Source of the DNA: Mycobacterium sp. PO1
Lineage (GTDB): Bacteria > Actinomycetota > Actinomycetes > Mycobacteriales > Mycobacteriaceae
Direction of reading: 5' to 3'
Length of the DNA stretch: 64,000 nt
NCBI RefSeq assembly: GCF_017312405.1
Contig: NZ_BLTG01000001.1
Coordinates: 1-64,000 of the forward strand
Under the pieces are notes generated by a model, which was not told the DNA's origin, did not search any database, and saw nothing but the letters and a program-made list of their open reading frames with translations. Shown here one piece after another: positions 27,305 to 37,247 of the stretch (the stretch's first letter is position 1; each line of letters opens with the position of its first letter). A program made the position numbers and the translations under genes.

Positions 27305-27934
27305 TCACGCGCGACCGCGACGGCGCTGAACTGCCAGCGCAGCAACCGCTCCGGCCTCGTTGACCGCCAGATGGGCCAGCATCGGCGCGGCGACGCTGGT
27401 GGACCTGCCGAACAGCCACCCGAAGATCCAGCCGGCCGTGCCGGTGGCCAGGACCGTGAGGATCACCGGCTGCCCGGTGGCCCGCGCGTCAGGTACGTGC
27501 GACAGCCCGAACGCGGCCGCAGCGAAGACACGGCCAGCGGGTTTGCCGAACACGTGGGCGGCCAGGATGCTCAGGCTCGCCCGGTACGCCACTTCTTCGG
27601 ACCACACGGTGCCAACCGGGATGCGCACCAGCAGCCAGTGGCTGACCGGAGTCGGCAGCTTCTGCACCGCCATGCCCTCGCGCACGGCGGGGATCGCGGT
27701 GCCGACCGCGACCGCGAGCACCACCGGCGCCGCCGCCGAGGCGCCCCAGCGCAACCCCGACCACAACGCAGGCGGCCGCAGACCCAAGGGCGATGCACCG
27801 CTGAGCGCCCACACCGTGGTGCCGAACACCACGTGGGGCAGCGGATGCCAACGCGCCGGAATCCGCGCCGTCACGAACTTCCACCCGATCAGCGCAGCGG
27901 TCAGGGCACCCACACCCACCCATTGCCGCGTCAT
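27305..27934 (-). CDS. CPBP-family intramembrane metalloprotease (Abi/CAAX-like)
   Basis: 209 residues with six or so hydrophobic segments and the three CPBP motifs: EEVAYRA (catalytic glutamates), FGLSH (histidine) and LAHLAVNE (His, Asn). Bacterial members cleave within membranes or act in peptide maturation and immunity; the substrate here is unknown. It lies 10 bp downstream of the alpha/beta hydrolase and is probably co-transcribed with it. Confidence 0.82.
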   Translation of the reverse strand: MTRQWVGVGALTAALIGWKFVTARIPARWHPLPHVVFGTTVWALSGASPLGLRPPALWSGLRWGASAAAPVVLAVAVGTAIPAVREGMAVQKLPTPVSHWLLVRIPVGTVWSEEVAYRASLSILAAHVFGKPAGRVFAAAAFGLSHVPDARATGQPVILTVLATGTAGWIFGWLFGRSTSVAAPMLAHLAVNEAGAVAALAVQRRRGRA

Positions 27935-27944
27935 TCGCCGCCGA

Positions 27945-29678
27945 TCATTCGCTGCTGCCGACGGGTTCGGTCGCGTCGAGTGCGGTGCGGATCCGCTCGG
28001 TGTCCGAGCGACTCCACCCGTCGGGCGCCGCGACGCCCGCCCATCCGTCGACGATGAAGTCGCCGTAGTTGTGGCCGTGTCCGCCGGGGACCGACACCGC
28101 GTTCGTCAGGTCGGCGGCGACCTGCCAGAACGTGACGATCGGGTACCACCGCATGGAGGCGGTGCGGTCCCGGCCCGCCGGCTCGGACAGCCAGTCGGGA
28201 CGGGTGAACAGCAGGTCCTGCGACCACCAGACGATCGGATCGGAGGCGTGCTGCAGGAACAGCACGCGGGTGCCCTCCCAGGGTGGTGCGGTGTCCGCCG
28301 CGATCGCGCCCGCATCGTTGCCCTGCGAGAACCGCACGGTGCGACCGTCGTCGTAGCGGGGTTCGACCTCCGGCGTGCCCGGGTCGCGGCGCACCGTCAA
28401 GCCGTGCCACAGCGGGCTGGCGTTGGGCGGCCCCACCCACAGCACCGACGAGAAACCCATCCGGGAGATGTCGGGCAACCAGTCGAACGCGCCCTGCCCA
28501 GCCATCGATCCCAGGCTTTCGCCGTAGAGCAACAGCTTCGGGCGCTCGTCCTCGGGCAGCTGCACCCACCGGTCGTGGATGGCGTCGATCATCATCCGGC
28601 CCGCCTCCATCGACTTCTGTTGATGGGCGAGGAAAGAGATCCAGCTCGGTAGATACGAGTACTGCGAACCGACGATGGCGGTGTCGCCGTTGTACATCAT
28701 CTCGATCGCAGCGGCGGCGGTCGGGTTGATCCAACCGGTACCGGTGGTCGGCACGATGACGAGGACCTCCCGCTCGAACGCGCCGGTCCGCTCGAGTTCG
28801 CTCAGCAACACCGCCATGCGCGCTTCGTCGGACTCGGCGGTCTGCAACCCGGCGTAGACGCGGATGGGCTCGGTGGCCGGGGCGCCGTTGAGCCGGGTCA
28901 GCTCGTCGGCGTGCGGCCCGGTGGCCACGAACGTGCGCCCCTGGTAGCCCAGTGTGTCCCATGGCGCGAAAGACTCTGGGCTGCCTGACCTTTCGGCCTC
29001 CTGCGGTTGGACCACCCCGGCCTCGGTGGTGGCGTTCTGCGGCTGGAAGATGCGGTTGGCCCCGGCCAGGAAGCCCCGCAGCAGCACACCGTTGACCAAC
29101 GTGATGACCAGCACCACGACGATGGCCGTGCCGATGAACAGCGCCAACTCGTCGCTGAGACGCCAGCGCCGGATGAAGAACCGCGCCATCGTCTTGATCA
29201 GGTCCAGCAGCAGCCGGGCTCCGGCGACACAGAGGGCACCGACGGCCGCCGCGATCACCAGCGTGCGCAGATAGCTGAGCGTTCCCGGCCCCTGCATTCC
29301 CATCAGCGTCGACACCTGGCGCTGCCACGCGGCGGCGGGGATCACCATCAGCACGCAGGCTCCGACCGCCACGATCACCGTGGCCGCCTTGGCCGTTGCC
29401 GCGACGCGTGGCGGCGGTCGCCGCCAGCCGCGGCCGGCGATCAGGAATCGGCGGAACATCTTGACGACGAACACGCCGATGCCGTAGCCGATCGCGGCGT
29501 TGATGCCGCCGATGAGCCCGGCGAACAGCCAGTCGCGGGGCAGCAGGGACGGGGTGAGCGAAAGGCAGAAGAACAGCGCCGCGAACGCGATCCCGGTGAA
29601 ATCCAGCCGCAGCAGCCGCCACGCCCACAGCAAGGCGGGGTGCTTGTCGGTCCGGTCGCGCTCCAGGACTGCCGTCAC
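27945..29678 (-). CDS. Membrane protein with C-terminal alpha/beta-hydrolase domain
   Basis: 577 residues. The first half has four or five membrane helices (about residues 25-215). The second half is a hydrolase fold with the nucleophile elbow GESLGS, a later Asp and a histidine in PGGHGHNYG. This arrangement is the actinobacterial DUF2319-type family of predicted esterases facing the cell surface. The reaction is unknown. The GTG start (29678) lies 14 bp after purL, and the gene precedes the CPBP protease, so it is read in the purL operon. Confidence 0.8.
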   Translation of the reverse strand: MTAVLERDRTDKHPALLWAWRLLRLDFTGIAFAALFFCLSLTPSLLPRDWLFAGLIGGINAAIGYGIGVFVVKMFRRFLIAGRGWRRPPPRVAATAKAATVIVAVGACVLMVIPAAAWQRQVSTLMGMQGPGTLSYLRTLVIAAAVGALCVAGARLLLDLIKTMARFFIRRWRLSDELALFIGTAIVVVLVITLVNGVLLRGFLAGANRIFQPQNATTEAGVVQPQEAERSGSPESFAPWDTLGYQGRTFVATGPHADELTRLNGAPATEPIRVYAGLQTAESDEARMAVLLSELERTGAFEREVLVIVPTTGTGWINPTAAAAIEMMYNGDTAIVGSQYSYLPSWISFLAHQQKSMEAGRMMIDAIHDRWVQLPEDERPKLLLYGESLGSMAGQGAFDWLPDISRMGFSSVLWVGPPNASPLWHGLTVRRDPGTPEVEPRYDDGRTVRFSQGNDAGAIAADTAPPWEGTRVLFLQHASDPIVWWSQDLLFTRPDWLSEPAGRDRTASMRWYPIVTFWQVAADLTNAVSVPGGHGHNYGDFIVDGWAGVAAPDGWSRSDTERIRTALDATEPVGSSE

Positions 29679-29691
29679 TCGACCAACCCGG

Positions 29692-32001
29692 TTACCCGAA
29701 CAATCCGGGCAGCACGCCTTCCCACGTCCGCCGCAACTCAGCCAGGGTCACCGTGAACAGGTCCTGCACCTCGATCACCGGCTCGGCGGTTTCGGGGCCC
29801 TGGTCGACCACGCCCACACGGTTCGCGGGCAGCCCCCGCGCCTCGCACATCGCCGTGAACCGGCTCTCCTCGGTGCGCGGCACCGCGACCAGCACCCGTC
29901 CCGACGACTCGGAGAAAAGTGTGACGAACGGGTCCCACCCCTCGGGAAGCACCAGCCGGCAACCGGTTTCACCGGCCAGGGCCGCTTCGACCACGGCCTG
30001 CATCAGGCCGCCTTCGGACAGATCGTGCGCGGCCGAGACGAGCCCGTCGCGCGACGCGGCGGTCAGCACATCGGCCAGCAGCCGCTCGCGTTCGAGGTCG
30101 ACCGCCGGCGGGCGGCCGCCCAGGTGATCCGCGGTGACCTGCGCCCAGATCGAGCCGTCGAACTCGTCGCGGGTGTCACCGAGCAGGATCAGCGTCTCCC
30201 CCGGCTCGTTGCCCAGCCCGGTGGGGATACGGCGGGTGACGTCGTCGATCACGCCGAGCACACCGACCACCGGGGTGGGCAGGATCGCGGTGGTCCCGGT
30301 CTGGTTGTAGAAACTGACGTTGCCCCCGGTGACCGGGATGCCCAGCGTCGCGGCGCCGTCGGCAAGCCCCCGCACCGCATGGGAGAACTGCCACATCACG
30401 CCCGGATCCTCCGGGGACCCGAAGTTCAGACAGTTGGTCACCGCGATCGGCGTGGCACCGGTGACCGCGACGTTGCGGTAGGCCTCGGCCAGCGCGAGCT
30501 GGGCGCCGGTGTAGGGGTCGAGCTTGGTGTAGCGGCCCGAGGCGTCGGTCGAGATCGCGATGCCGCGGCCGGTCTTCTCGTCGACGCGCAGCACGCCGCC
30601 GTCGGCGTGCTCGGCGAGCACCGTGTTGCCACGCACGTACCGGTCGTACTGCTCGGTGATGAAGGCCCGGCTGCACAGGTGCGGGCTGCCGATCATGGCC
30701 AGCAGCGTGGCCCGCAGCTCGTCGCCCGTGCCGGGCCGGGGCAGCGACGCCGACGTGTCGGCGTTGAGCGCGTCCTGGGAGTCCGGCCGTTCGACGGGCC
30801 GCTCGTAGACGGGTCCCTCATGCGCGACGGTGCGCGGCGGCACGTCCACGACCGTCTCACCGTGCCAGGTGATTTCGAGCCGGTCACCGTCGGTGACCTC
30901 ACCGATCACCGTGGCCAGCACGTCCCATTTGCGGCAGACCGCGAGGAAGGCGTCGACGTTGTCCGGTGTCACCACCGCGCACATGCGCTCCTGCGATTCG
31001 CTGGACAGGACCTCCGCGGGGGTCATGTTGGCCGCGCGCAACGGCACCCGGTCCAGCTCGACCCTCATACCACCGTCTCCGGCGGAGGCGAGTTCCGATG
31101 TGGCACAAGATAATCCAGCGCCACCCAGGTCCTGGATGCCGACCACGAGGTCGTTGGCGTAGAGCTCGAGGCAGCACTCGATGAGAACCTTCTCGGTGAA
31201 CGGATCACCGACCTGCACGCTCGGCAGCTTCTTGCGCCCCGGGGAACCGGACTCGTCGCCCCCGAACGTCTCCGACGCCAGCACCGACACCCCACCGATG
31301 CCGTCGAGGCCGGTGCGCGCACCGAACAGGATGATCTTGTTGCCCGCACCGGACGCGAACGCCAGCTTGAGGTCCTCGGTCCGCAACACCCCGACACACA
31401 GTGCGTTGACCAGCGGGTTGCCGGCGTAGCAGGCGTCGAAGACCGTCTCGCCGCCGATGTTGGGCAGCCCCAGCGAGTTGCCGTAACCACCGACGCCGCG
31501 CACGACCCCGTCGACGACGCGGCGGGTGTCGGGGGCATCGGCGGCGCCGAAGCGCAGCTGGTCCATCACCGCGACCGGGCGCGCGCCCATCGCCATGATG
31601 TCGCGGACGATCCCGCCGACCCCGGTGGCCGCACCCTGGTACGGCTCGATGTAGGAGGGGTGGTTGTGCGATTCCACCTTGAAGGTGGCCGCCCACCCGT
31701 CGCCGATGTCGACCACGCCAGCGTTCTCACCGATGCCGGCGAGCATCGCCGAGCGCATCGCCTCGGTGGTGGTCTCGCCGAAATAGCGCAGGTGCACCTT
31801 CGAGGACTTGTAGGAGCAGTGTTCGCTCCACATCACCGAATACATCGCGAGTTCGGCGTCGGTGGGGCGACGCCCGAGGATCTGGCGGATCCGTTCGTAC
31901 TCGTCGTCCTTGAGCCCGAGCTCACGGAAGGGCTGAGGCTGGTCAGGTGTGGCGGCGGCCCGTTCGACGGTATCCACCTCTTGGGTCAACCCAGACGTCA
32001 C
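29692..32001 (-). CDS. purL: Phosphoribosylformylglycinamidine synthase subunit PurL
   Basis: 769 residues, the small-type FGAM synthetase that works with separate PurQ and PurS proteins, both encoded in this window. It has the N-terminal [12 protein letters not shown] active-site histidine motif, [21 protein letters not shown] and two AIRS-like halves. It forms FGAM from FGAR using ammonia supplied by PurQ. GTG start at 32001. The same gene corresponds to Rv0803. Confidence 0.96.
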   Translation of the reverse strand: MTSGLTQEVDTVERAAATPDQPQPFRELGLKDDEYERIRQILGRRPTDAELAMYSVMWSEHCSYKSSKVHLRYFGETTTEAMRSAMLAGIGENAGVVDIGDGWAATFKVESHNHPSYIEPYQGAATGVGGIVRDIMAMGARPVAVMDQLRFGAADAPDTRRVVDGVVRGVGGYGNSLGLPNIGGETVFDACYAGNPLVNALCVGVLRTEDLKLAFASGAGNKIILFGARTGLDGIGGVSVLASETFGGDESGSPGRKKLPSVQVGDPFTEKVLIECCLELYANDLVVGIQDLGGAGLSCATSELASAGDGGMRVELDRVPLRAANMTPAEVLSSESQERMCAVVTPDNVDAFLAVCRKWDVLATVIGEVTDGDRLEITWHGETVVDVPPRTVAHEGPVYERPVERPDSQDALNADTSASLPRPGTGDELRATLLAMIGSPHLCSRAFITEQYDRYVRGNTVLAEHADGGVLRVDEKTGRGIAISTDASGRYTKLDPYTGAQLALAEAYRNVAVTGATPIAVTNCLNFGSPEDPGVMWQFSHAVRGLADGAATLGIPVTGGNVSFYNQTGTTAILPTPVVGVLGVIDDVTRRIPTGLGNEPGETLILLGDTRDEFDGSIWAQVTADHLGGRPPAVDLERERLLADVLTAASRDGLVSAAHDLSEGGLMQAVVEAALAGETGCRLVLPEGWDPFVTLFSESSGRVLVAVPRTEESRFTAMCEARGLPANRVGVVDQGPETAEPVIEVQDLFTVTLAELRRTWEGVLPGLFG

Positions 32002-32027
32002 CGAGACAGTCTAGCCAGCGGGGCCAC

Positions 32028-32375
32028 TCAGCCTCCGGCGACGCAGAAGGCGTTGCCTTCGGGGTCGGCCAGCACCACCCAGTCGAAGTCCTCGCCGAAG
32101 CTGTGCCGGCCGGTTTCCCGGGCGCCGAGGCCGACCAGGCGTGCGACCTCGGCGTCCTTGTCGGCGGTGTGCAGGTCCAGGTGCACCTTGTTCTTCCCGG
32201 GCGTCGGATCGGGCACGCGCTGGAAGCCCAACGCCGGACCGCCCTGGCGCACCACCATCACGAATTCGCCTGGTGCGACGGCATTCACCTCCCCCTCCAC
32301 GACCTCGGACCACCACACGGCCAGGCCGTCGGGGTCAGCACAGTCGATGGTGATCATCGCCACATCCAGAGCCAT
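32028..32375 (-). CDS. VOC/glyoxalase-fold protein (Rv0801-like)
   Basis: 115 residues with two beta-alpha-beta-beta-beta modules of the vicinal oxygen chelate fold (VHLDLHTADKD and WVVLADPEGNAFCV near the metal site). Members include dioxygenases, epimerases and resistance proteins. The short length and missing classical second histidine make the chemistry uncertain. ATG at 32375; a large open frame reaching 33332 overlaps pepC in another frame and is not real. It lies 14 bp after pepC. Confidence 0.8.
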   Translation of the reverse strand: MALDVAMITIDCADPDGLAVWWSEVVEGEVNAVAPGEFVMVVRQGGPALGFQRVPDPTPGKNKVHLDLHTADKDAEVARLVGLGARETGRHSFGEDFDWVVLADPEGNAFCVAGG

Positions 32376-32389
32376 GGGCTGACTGTAGG

Positions 32390-33685
32390 TCAGCCCGGTG
32401 ACAGAAATGCGTGAAGCGCCGCGGAATAGTCGGCGACATCGGCGGCGCCCATCACCTCGCGCGCCGAATGCATGGCCAGCTGCGGCGCGCCGACGTCGAC
32501 GGTCGGGATGCCGGTGCGGGCGGCGGTCATGGGGCCGATGGTGGACCCGCAGGGCAGGTCGGCGCGGTGCTCGTAGCGCTGCAGCGGCACCCCGGCCTGC
32601 GCGCATGCCAGCGCGAACGCGGCCGCGGTCCGTCCGTCGGTGGCGTAGCGCAGGTTGGGCTGCACCTTGAGCACCGGCCCGCCGTTGACCTCGATGAGGT
32701 GTCCGGGTTCGTGCCGGTCCGGGTAGTTGGGGTGGGTCGCGTGCGCCATGTCGCCGGAGGCCACCATCGACTCGGGCAGCCGGCGCAGGAAGTCCTCCCG
32801 GCCCCCGCCCGCGGCGAGGGTGATCCGCTCCAGCACGGTCAGCAGCAGTTCCGACTGCGCTCCGTGATCGGACTGGGAGCCGACCTCCTCGTGGTCGAAG
32901 AGCACCAGCACCGGCGTCACCGCGCCGCCGGCGGCAGCGGCCAGGAACGCCTGCAGGCCCGCGTAGCAGGTGGCCTGGTTGTCCAGCCTGGGGGCACTGA
33001 CCAGCGCACCGTCGGCGCCTACCCGCCGGGAGGGAGCCAGGTCGTGGGTCATCAGGTCGAAGCCGAGCACCTCGCCGGCGTGGACGCCGGCCCGTTCGGC
33101 GACATGGCCGAGAAACGATCGGGTGCCCCCTCCCACGCCCCATACCGCGTTGACGTGGCGTTGCGGGTTGAGCTCGACCGCCTTGCGGTCCTCGGCGAGG
33201 TGGATGGCCAGCTGCGGCACCCGCAGCAACGGTTCGTCGATCCGGACCAACCGGTGCTCGACGGCATTGCCTGCCCGCACCGACAGCCGGCCGCTGACAC
33301 CCAGCTCGCGGTCGAGCCACGAGTTCAGCCACGCACCGCCGTAGGGCTGCAGCGCCACCACCTGCCAGCCCGCCACGTAACGGTCCGGGTGCTGTTTGAC
33401 CCGCAGGTTGGGGCTGTCGGTGTGGGCACCGACGACCCGAAACGGCCGGAACGCGCCGGCGTCGGCGGGTCCACCGGAGCGCCAGGCGATCAGCGAGCCG
33501 GCCCGCACGACGAAGTGATCTCCGACCGCAGGCCAGGGGTCACTCTCGGAGAGTTCGGTGAACCCGGCGGCCAGCAGCCGGTCGGCCGCGGTGCGGCACA
33601 CGTGGAACGGCGAGGGGGACGCGTCGACGAAATCACAGAGTCCGTCGGCGGTCGCCGTGAGCGGAGAGAGCGCAGATTCAGCCAT
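32390..33685 (-). CDS. pepC: M18-family aspartyl aminopeptidase PepC
   Basis: 431 residues. Zinc-ligand motifs of M18 peptidases are present: [10 protein letters not shown] (H88, D90), the acidic [10 protein letters not shown] segment and [15 protein letters not shown] near the C-terminal part. It removes N-terminal (usually acidic) residues from peptides in the cytoplasm. Its ATG at 33685 follows a short gap to the divergent DyP promoter. It is followed by the VOC gene. Corresponds to Rv0800. Confidence 0.93.
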   Translation of the reverse strand: MAESALSPLTATADGLCDFVDASPSPFHVCRTAADRLLAAGFTELSESDPWPAVGDHFVVRAGSLIAWRSGGPADAGAFRPFRVVGAHTDSPNLRVKQHPDRYVAGWQVVALQPYGGAWLNSWLDRELGVSGRLSVRAGNAVEHRLVRIDEPLLRVPQLAIHLAEDRKAVELNPQRHVNAVWGVGGGTRSFLGHVAERAGVHAGEVLGFDLMTHDLAPSRRVGADGALVSAPRLDNQATCYAGLQAFLAAAAGGAVTPVLVLFDHEEVGSQSDHGAQSELLLTVLERITLAAGGGREDFLRRLPESMVASGDMAHATHPNYPDRHEPGHLIEVNGGPVLKVQPNLRYATDGRTAAAFALACAQAGVPLQRYEHRADLPCGSTIGPMTAARTGIPTVDVGAPQLAMHSAREVMGAADVADYSAALHAFLSPG

Positions 33686-33726
33686 AGCAAGCTCATCCTT
33701 ACCCCAAGAACAAGATCAAGTGCAGC

Positions 33727-33732
33727 TAGGGT
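33727..33732 (+). promoter_or_regulatory. Leaderless -10 element for the DyP/encapsulin operon
   Basis: TAGGGT ends exactly 6 bases before the GTG of the DyP gene, with no ribosome-binding site in between. It lies in the 53-bp gap to the divergent pepC. Confidence 0.6.
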
Positions 33733-33738
33733 GATCAC

Positions 33739-34761
33739 GTGGTCCGCCCGCAGCCGGTTCTCACCCCGCTCAGTCCCGCGGCGATCTTCCTGGTGGCGAC
33801 GATCAACGACAGTCCGTCGGCGCCCGGGCGGGTCCGCGACGCCCTCGCAGAACTGTCCGGCCTGGTTCGCGCGGTCGGTTTCCGGGTGCCCGACGCGCAG
33901 TTGCGGCTGATCGCCGGCATCGGTTCGGCCGCCTGGGACCGGTTGTTCTGCGGCCCGCGACCGGCCCGGCTGCACGAGTTCGTGGAGCTCACCGGCGCCC
34001 GCCACCACGCCCCGTCCACCCCGGGTGATCTGCTGTTCCACATCAAGGGCGGCTCGCTGGACGTCTGCTTCGAGCTCGGCGGCCGGGTCCTCGCGGCGAT
34101 GGGCGGCGCGGTGACCGTCGTCGACGAGGTGCACGGGTTCAAGTTCTTCGAGCAGCGCGACCTGCTGGGCTTCGTCGACGGCACCGAGAATCCGAACGGA
34201 CCGGACGCGGTGGACGCGGTGCAGATCGGCGCCGAGGACCCCGAGTTCTCTGGGGCCAGCTACGTGCACGTCCAGCGCTACCGCCACGACATGGACGCAT
34301 GGAACTCACTCAGCGTCACCGAGCAGGAACTGGTGATCGGCCGCACCAAACTCGAGGACATCGAACTCGACGACGCGGTCAAACCCACCAACTCGCACGT
34401 CGCACTGAATTCGATCGAGGACGAGGACGGCAACGAGCTGCAGGTCGTGCGCGCGAACATGCCGTTCGGCAGCCTCGGTGACGGCGAGTCGGGCACGTAC
34501 TACATCGCCTACGCCGCGGATCCCGCCGTGACCGAGCGGATGCTGGTCAACATGTTCATCGGTGATCCGCCGGGCAACACCGACCGGATCCTCGACTTCT
34601 CCACCGCCGAGACCGGATCGCTGTTCTTCGTCCCCACCATCGACTTCCTCGACGATCCCCCGGAGCTCCCGGCAGAGAGCGCCGAGCTCGCGCCATCCCC
34701 CACGCCCCCGGCATATCCGGGCTCGCTGGCGATCGGCAGTCTGAAAGGGCAACCGCAATGA
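33739..34761 (+). CDS. DyP-type haem peroxidase with encapsulin-targeting tail
   Basis: 340 residues of the dye-decolourising peroxidase family. The catalytic GFVDGTENP (D147), proximal haem histidine H220 (TNSHV) and distal arginine R238 (VVRAN) are intact. The last residues read SLAIGSLKG (329-337), the known encapsulation signal that loads DyP into encapsulin shells. The gene overlaps the encapsulin gene by 4 bases (ATGA). It uses hydrogen peroxide against phenolics or dyes; in mycobacteria the DyP-encapsulin nanocompartment is linked to oxidative stress defence. Corresponds to Rv0799c. Confidence 0.96.
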   Translation: MVRPQPVLTPLSPAAIFLVATINDSPSAPGRVRDALAELSGLVRAVGFRVPDAQLRLIAGIGSAAWDRLFCGPRPARLHEFVELTGARHHAPSTPGDLLFHIKGGSLDVCFELGGRVLAAMGGAVTVVDEVHGFKFFEQRDLLGFVDGTENPNGPDAVDAVQIGAEDPEFSGASYVHVQRYRHDMDAWNSLSVTEQELVIGRTKLEDIELDDAVKPTNSHVALNSIEDEDGNELQVVRANMPFGSLGDGESGTYYIAYAADPAVTERMLVNMFIGDPPGNTDRILDFSTAETGSLFFVPTIDFLDDPPELPAESAELAPSPTPPAYPGSLAIGSLKGQPQ

Positions 34762-35555
34762 ACAACCTGTACCGAGAACTGGCACCGGTCACCGACGCCG
34801 CCTGGGCCGAGATCGAGCAGGAGGCCACCCGCACGTTCAAGCGGCACATCGCCGGCCGTCGCGTCGTCGACGTCAGCGAGCCGGGCGGTCCGGTGACCGC
34901 CGCGGTGAGCACCGGCCACCTGCTCGACGTGACCGCTCCCGGTGACGGTGTGATCGCCCACCTGCGGGATGCGCGGCCGCTGGTGCGGCTGCGGGTGCCG
35001 TTCACCGTCCTGCGTGCCGACATCGACGACGTCGAGCGGGGCTCACAGGATTCGGACTGGGACCCGGTCAAGGAGGCGGCCAAGAAGCTGGCCTTCGTCG
35101 AGGACCGGGCCATCTTCGAGGGCTACGAGGCGGCCCACATCGGTGGCGTGCGCAAGTGCAGCTCCAATCCGGCGCTGGCGCTGCCCGACGATCCGCGCGA
35201 GATTCCCGACGTGATCGCCCAGGCGCTCAGCGAGCTGCGGCTTGCCGGGGTGGACGGTCCCTACAGCGTGTTGCTGTCGGCCGACGTCTACACCAAGGTG
35301 GCCGAGACCACCGCGCACGGCTATCCGATCCTCGAGCACATCAACCGGCTGGTCGACGGTGACATCATCTGGGCGCCCGCCATCGACGGCGCGTTCGTGA
35401 TGTCCACCCGCGGAGGCGATTTCGACCTCCAGCTGGGTACCGACGTGTCCATCGGGTACCTGTCCCACGACGCCGAGACGGTGCAGCTGTACCTGCAGGA
35501 GACCATGACATTCCTGTGCTACACCGCCGAGGCGTCGGTCGCGCTGACGCCCTAA
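34758..35555 (+). CDS. enc: Encapsulin shell protein (Cfp29-like)
   Basis: 265 residues, HK97-type capsid fold, family 1 encapsulin. The opening [20 protein letters not shown] and [15 protein letters not shown] are characteristic. Sixty copies are expected to assemble a T=1 shell of about 24 nm around the DyP cargo. Its ATG overlaps the DyP stop, so shell and cargo are co-translated. It meets purQ head-on, the two stop codons overlapping. Corresponds to Rv0798c (Cfp29). Confidence 0.96.
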   Translation: MNNLYRELAPVTDAAWAEIEQEATRTFKRHIAGRRVVDVSEPGGPVTAAVSTGHLLDVTAPGDGVIAHLRDARPLVRLRVPFTVLRADIDDVERGSQDSDWDPVKEAAKKLAFVEDRAIFEGYEAAHIGGVRKCSSNPALALPDDPREIPDVIAQALSELRLAGVDGPYSVLLSADVYTKVAETTAHGYPILEHINRLVDGDIIWAPAIDGAFVMSTRGGDFDLQLGTDVSIGYLSHDAETVQLYLQETMTFLCYTAEASVALTP

Positions 35556-36223
35556 GCGGCCAGCACCGCGTCCAGCGCGGAGTAGAACAACCCCAGCCCG
35601 TCGTCGGACGGTCCGGTGAGCGCTTCGGTGGCGTGCTCGGGGTGCGGCATCAACCCGACGACGCGACCGTTGGCGGAGCTGATGCCGGCGATGTCGCGCA
35701 TCGACCCGTTCAGGTTCTCGCGGTAGCGGAACACCACGCGTCCCTCGCCCTCGAGTTCGTCGAGCACGTTCTGGGCGGCGACGTAACGACCCTCGCCGGA
35801 TTTCAGCGGCACCAGCAGGTCGGCGCCCTGCTCGTAGCGCGTCGTCCACGCCGTCGAGTTGGAGGCGACCTCCAGCCACACGTCGCGGCAGATGAAGTGC
35901 AGCCCGGCGTTGCGGGTCAGTGCACCGGGCAGCAGCCCCGCCTCGCAGAGCACCTGGAATCCGTTGCAGATACCCAGCACCGGCATGCCCCGCCCGGCGG
36001 CGGCGACCACTTCGCCCATCACCGGCGCGAACCGGGCGATGGCCCCGCACCGCAGGTAGTCACCGTAGGAGAAGCCGCCCGGAACGATGACCGCGTCGAC
36101 ACCCTTGAGGTCGGCGTCGGCGTGCCACAGGCTGACCGCCTCGCCGCCGGCGAGGCGCACCGCGCGGGCGGCGTCGATGTCGTCGAGGGTGCCGGGGAAC
36201 GTGATGACGCCGACCCGGGTCAT
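35552..36223 (-). CDS. purQ: FGAM synthase glutaminase subunit PurQ
   Basis: 223 residues, class I glutamine amidotransferase. The nucleophile C86 is in VLGICNGFQ, and the His-Glu pair is in MPHPEHATE near the C-terminus. It supplies ammonia to PurL. Its ATG overlaps the purS stop (ATGA), so the two are coupled, while purL lies 3.5 kb away downstream. It is convergent with the encapsulin gene (4-base stop overlap). Corresponds to Rv0788. Confidence 0.96.
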   Translation of the reverse strand: MTRVGVITFPGTLDDIDAARAVRLAGGEAVSLWHADADLKGVDAVIVPGGFSYGDYLRCGAIARFAPVMGEVVAAAGRGMPVLGICNGFQVLCEAGLLPGALTRNAGLHFICRDVWLEVASNSTAWTTRYEQGADLLVPLKSGEGRYVAAQNVLDELEGEGRVVFRYRENLNGSMRDIAGISSANGRVVGLMPHPEHATEALTGPSDDGLGLFYSALDAVLAA

Positions 36224-36462
36224 GCGCCGCTCTCCCTGCTGACCGTCCAGTCCTCGATCACGGTGTTGGCCAGCAGGGACTCGGCGATCTCGGCGAGCTT
36301 CTCGTCGTCGATGCCCTCGTCGACCTCCAGCTCGAATCGCTTCCCCTGCCGGACGTCGGAGACACCGTCGAAACCCAGCCTGCCCAGGGCGCCGACGATG
36401 GCCTGTCCCTGGGGGTCGAGGATCTCGGTCTTCGGCATGACGTGCACTACCACCTTTGCCAC
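36220..36462 (-). CDS. purS: FGAM synthase subunit PurS
   Basis: 80 residues, a small alpha/beta dimer-forming protein that bridges PurL and PurQ. The sequence [20 protein letters not shown] is the family start. The GTG at 36462 is preceded by AGGTAGAG; an upstream open frame to 36810 overlaps the metallo-beta-lactamase gene and is not coding. Confidence 0.94.
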   Translation of the reverse strand: MAKVVVHVMPKTEILDPQGQAIVGALGRLGFDGVSDVRQGKRFELEVDEGIDDEKLAEIAESLLANTVIEDWTVSRESGA

Positions 36463-36541
36463 GGCGATCACTCTACCTGCGGCGACACCGCGTGCTCGCC
36501 CCACGCACGCCGAGGCGCCCGCAGCGGGTATGCATGAGGTC

Positions 36542-37195
36542 ATGCAGCTCACACACTTCGGCCATTCCTGCCTGCTGGCGAGCTTCCCCGACGGGTCCGG
36601 CTCGCAGACCACGGTGCTGTTCGACCCCGGCACCTTCTCCCACGGCTTCGAGGGCATCACCGGTCTGTCGGCGATCCTGGTCACCCACCAGCATCCCGAC
36701 CACGCCGACACCGAGCGGCTGCCGGCACTGATCGAGGCCAACCCGGACGCCGCGCTGTACGCCGATCCGCAGACCGCCGCCCAGCTCGGCGAGCCGTGGC
36801 AGGCCGTCAACGTCGGCGACCAGCTGTCGATCGGTCATCTCACCGTGCGCGGCACCGGCGGCACCCACGCCGTCATCCACCCCGAGCTACCCGTCATCGA
36901 CAACATCTCCTACCTCGTCGGCGACGGCGAGCACGCTGCCAGGCTCATGCATCCCGGCGATGCGCTGTTCGTCCCCGACGAACCCGTCGACGTGCTGGCC
37001 ACGCCGGCGGCGGCGCCATGGATGAAGATCTCCGAGGCGGTGGACTACCTGCGCGCGGTGGCGCCGACGCACGCCGTGCCCATTCATCAGGGCATCATCG
37101 ACCCGGTCGCGCGACCGATCTTCTACGGCCGCCTCACCGAGATGACGGACACCGACTTCCGGGTTCTCGAACCCGAGAGCGGCACCGACTTCTGA
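36542..37195 (+). CDS. Metallo-beta-lactamase-fold hydrolase
   Basis: 217 residues. The motif THQHPDH (HxHxDH) and later histidines (GTGGTHAVIHPELP, MHPGDALF, HAVPIHQG) form the two-metal site of the UlaG/YycJ-like branch. Metal-dependent hydrolysis is likely; the substrate is unknown. Start uncertain: ATG at 36542 (MQLTHFGHSC, used) or ATG at 36530. It is divergent from purS. Confidence 0.85.
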   Translation: MQLTHFGHSCLLASFPDGSGSQTTVLFDPGTFSHGFEGITGLSAILVTHQHPDHADTERLPALIEANPDAALYADPQTAAQLGEPWQAVNVGDQLSIGHLTVRGTGGTHAVIHPELPVIDNISYLVGDGEHAARLMHPGDALFVPDEPVDVLATPAAAPWMKISEAVDYLRAVAPTHAVPIHQGIIDPVARPIFYGRLTEMTDTDFRVLEPESGTDF

Positions 37196-37247
37196 GCGAA
37201 TCGGGCGCGTTCGTGCACCGCCGATGTCGCGTTGCGCGCCGGATCCG

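Noticed and set aside
29500..31113. 537-residue plus-strand ORF
   Set aside because: Antisense to the alpha/beta hydrolase and purL, both of which have clear family motifs.
32411..33910. 499-residue plus-strand ORF
   Set aside because: Antisense to pepC and out of frame with the DyP gene.
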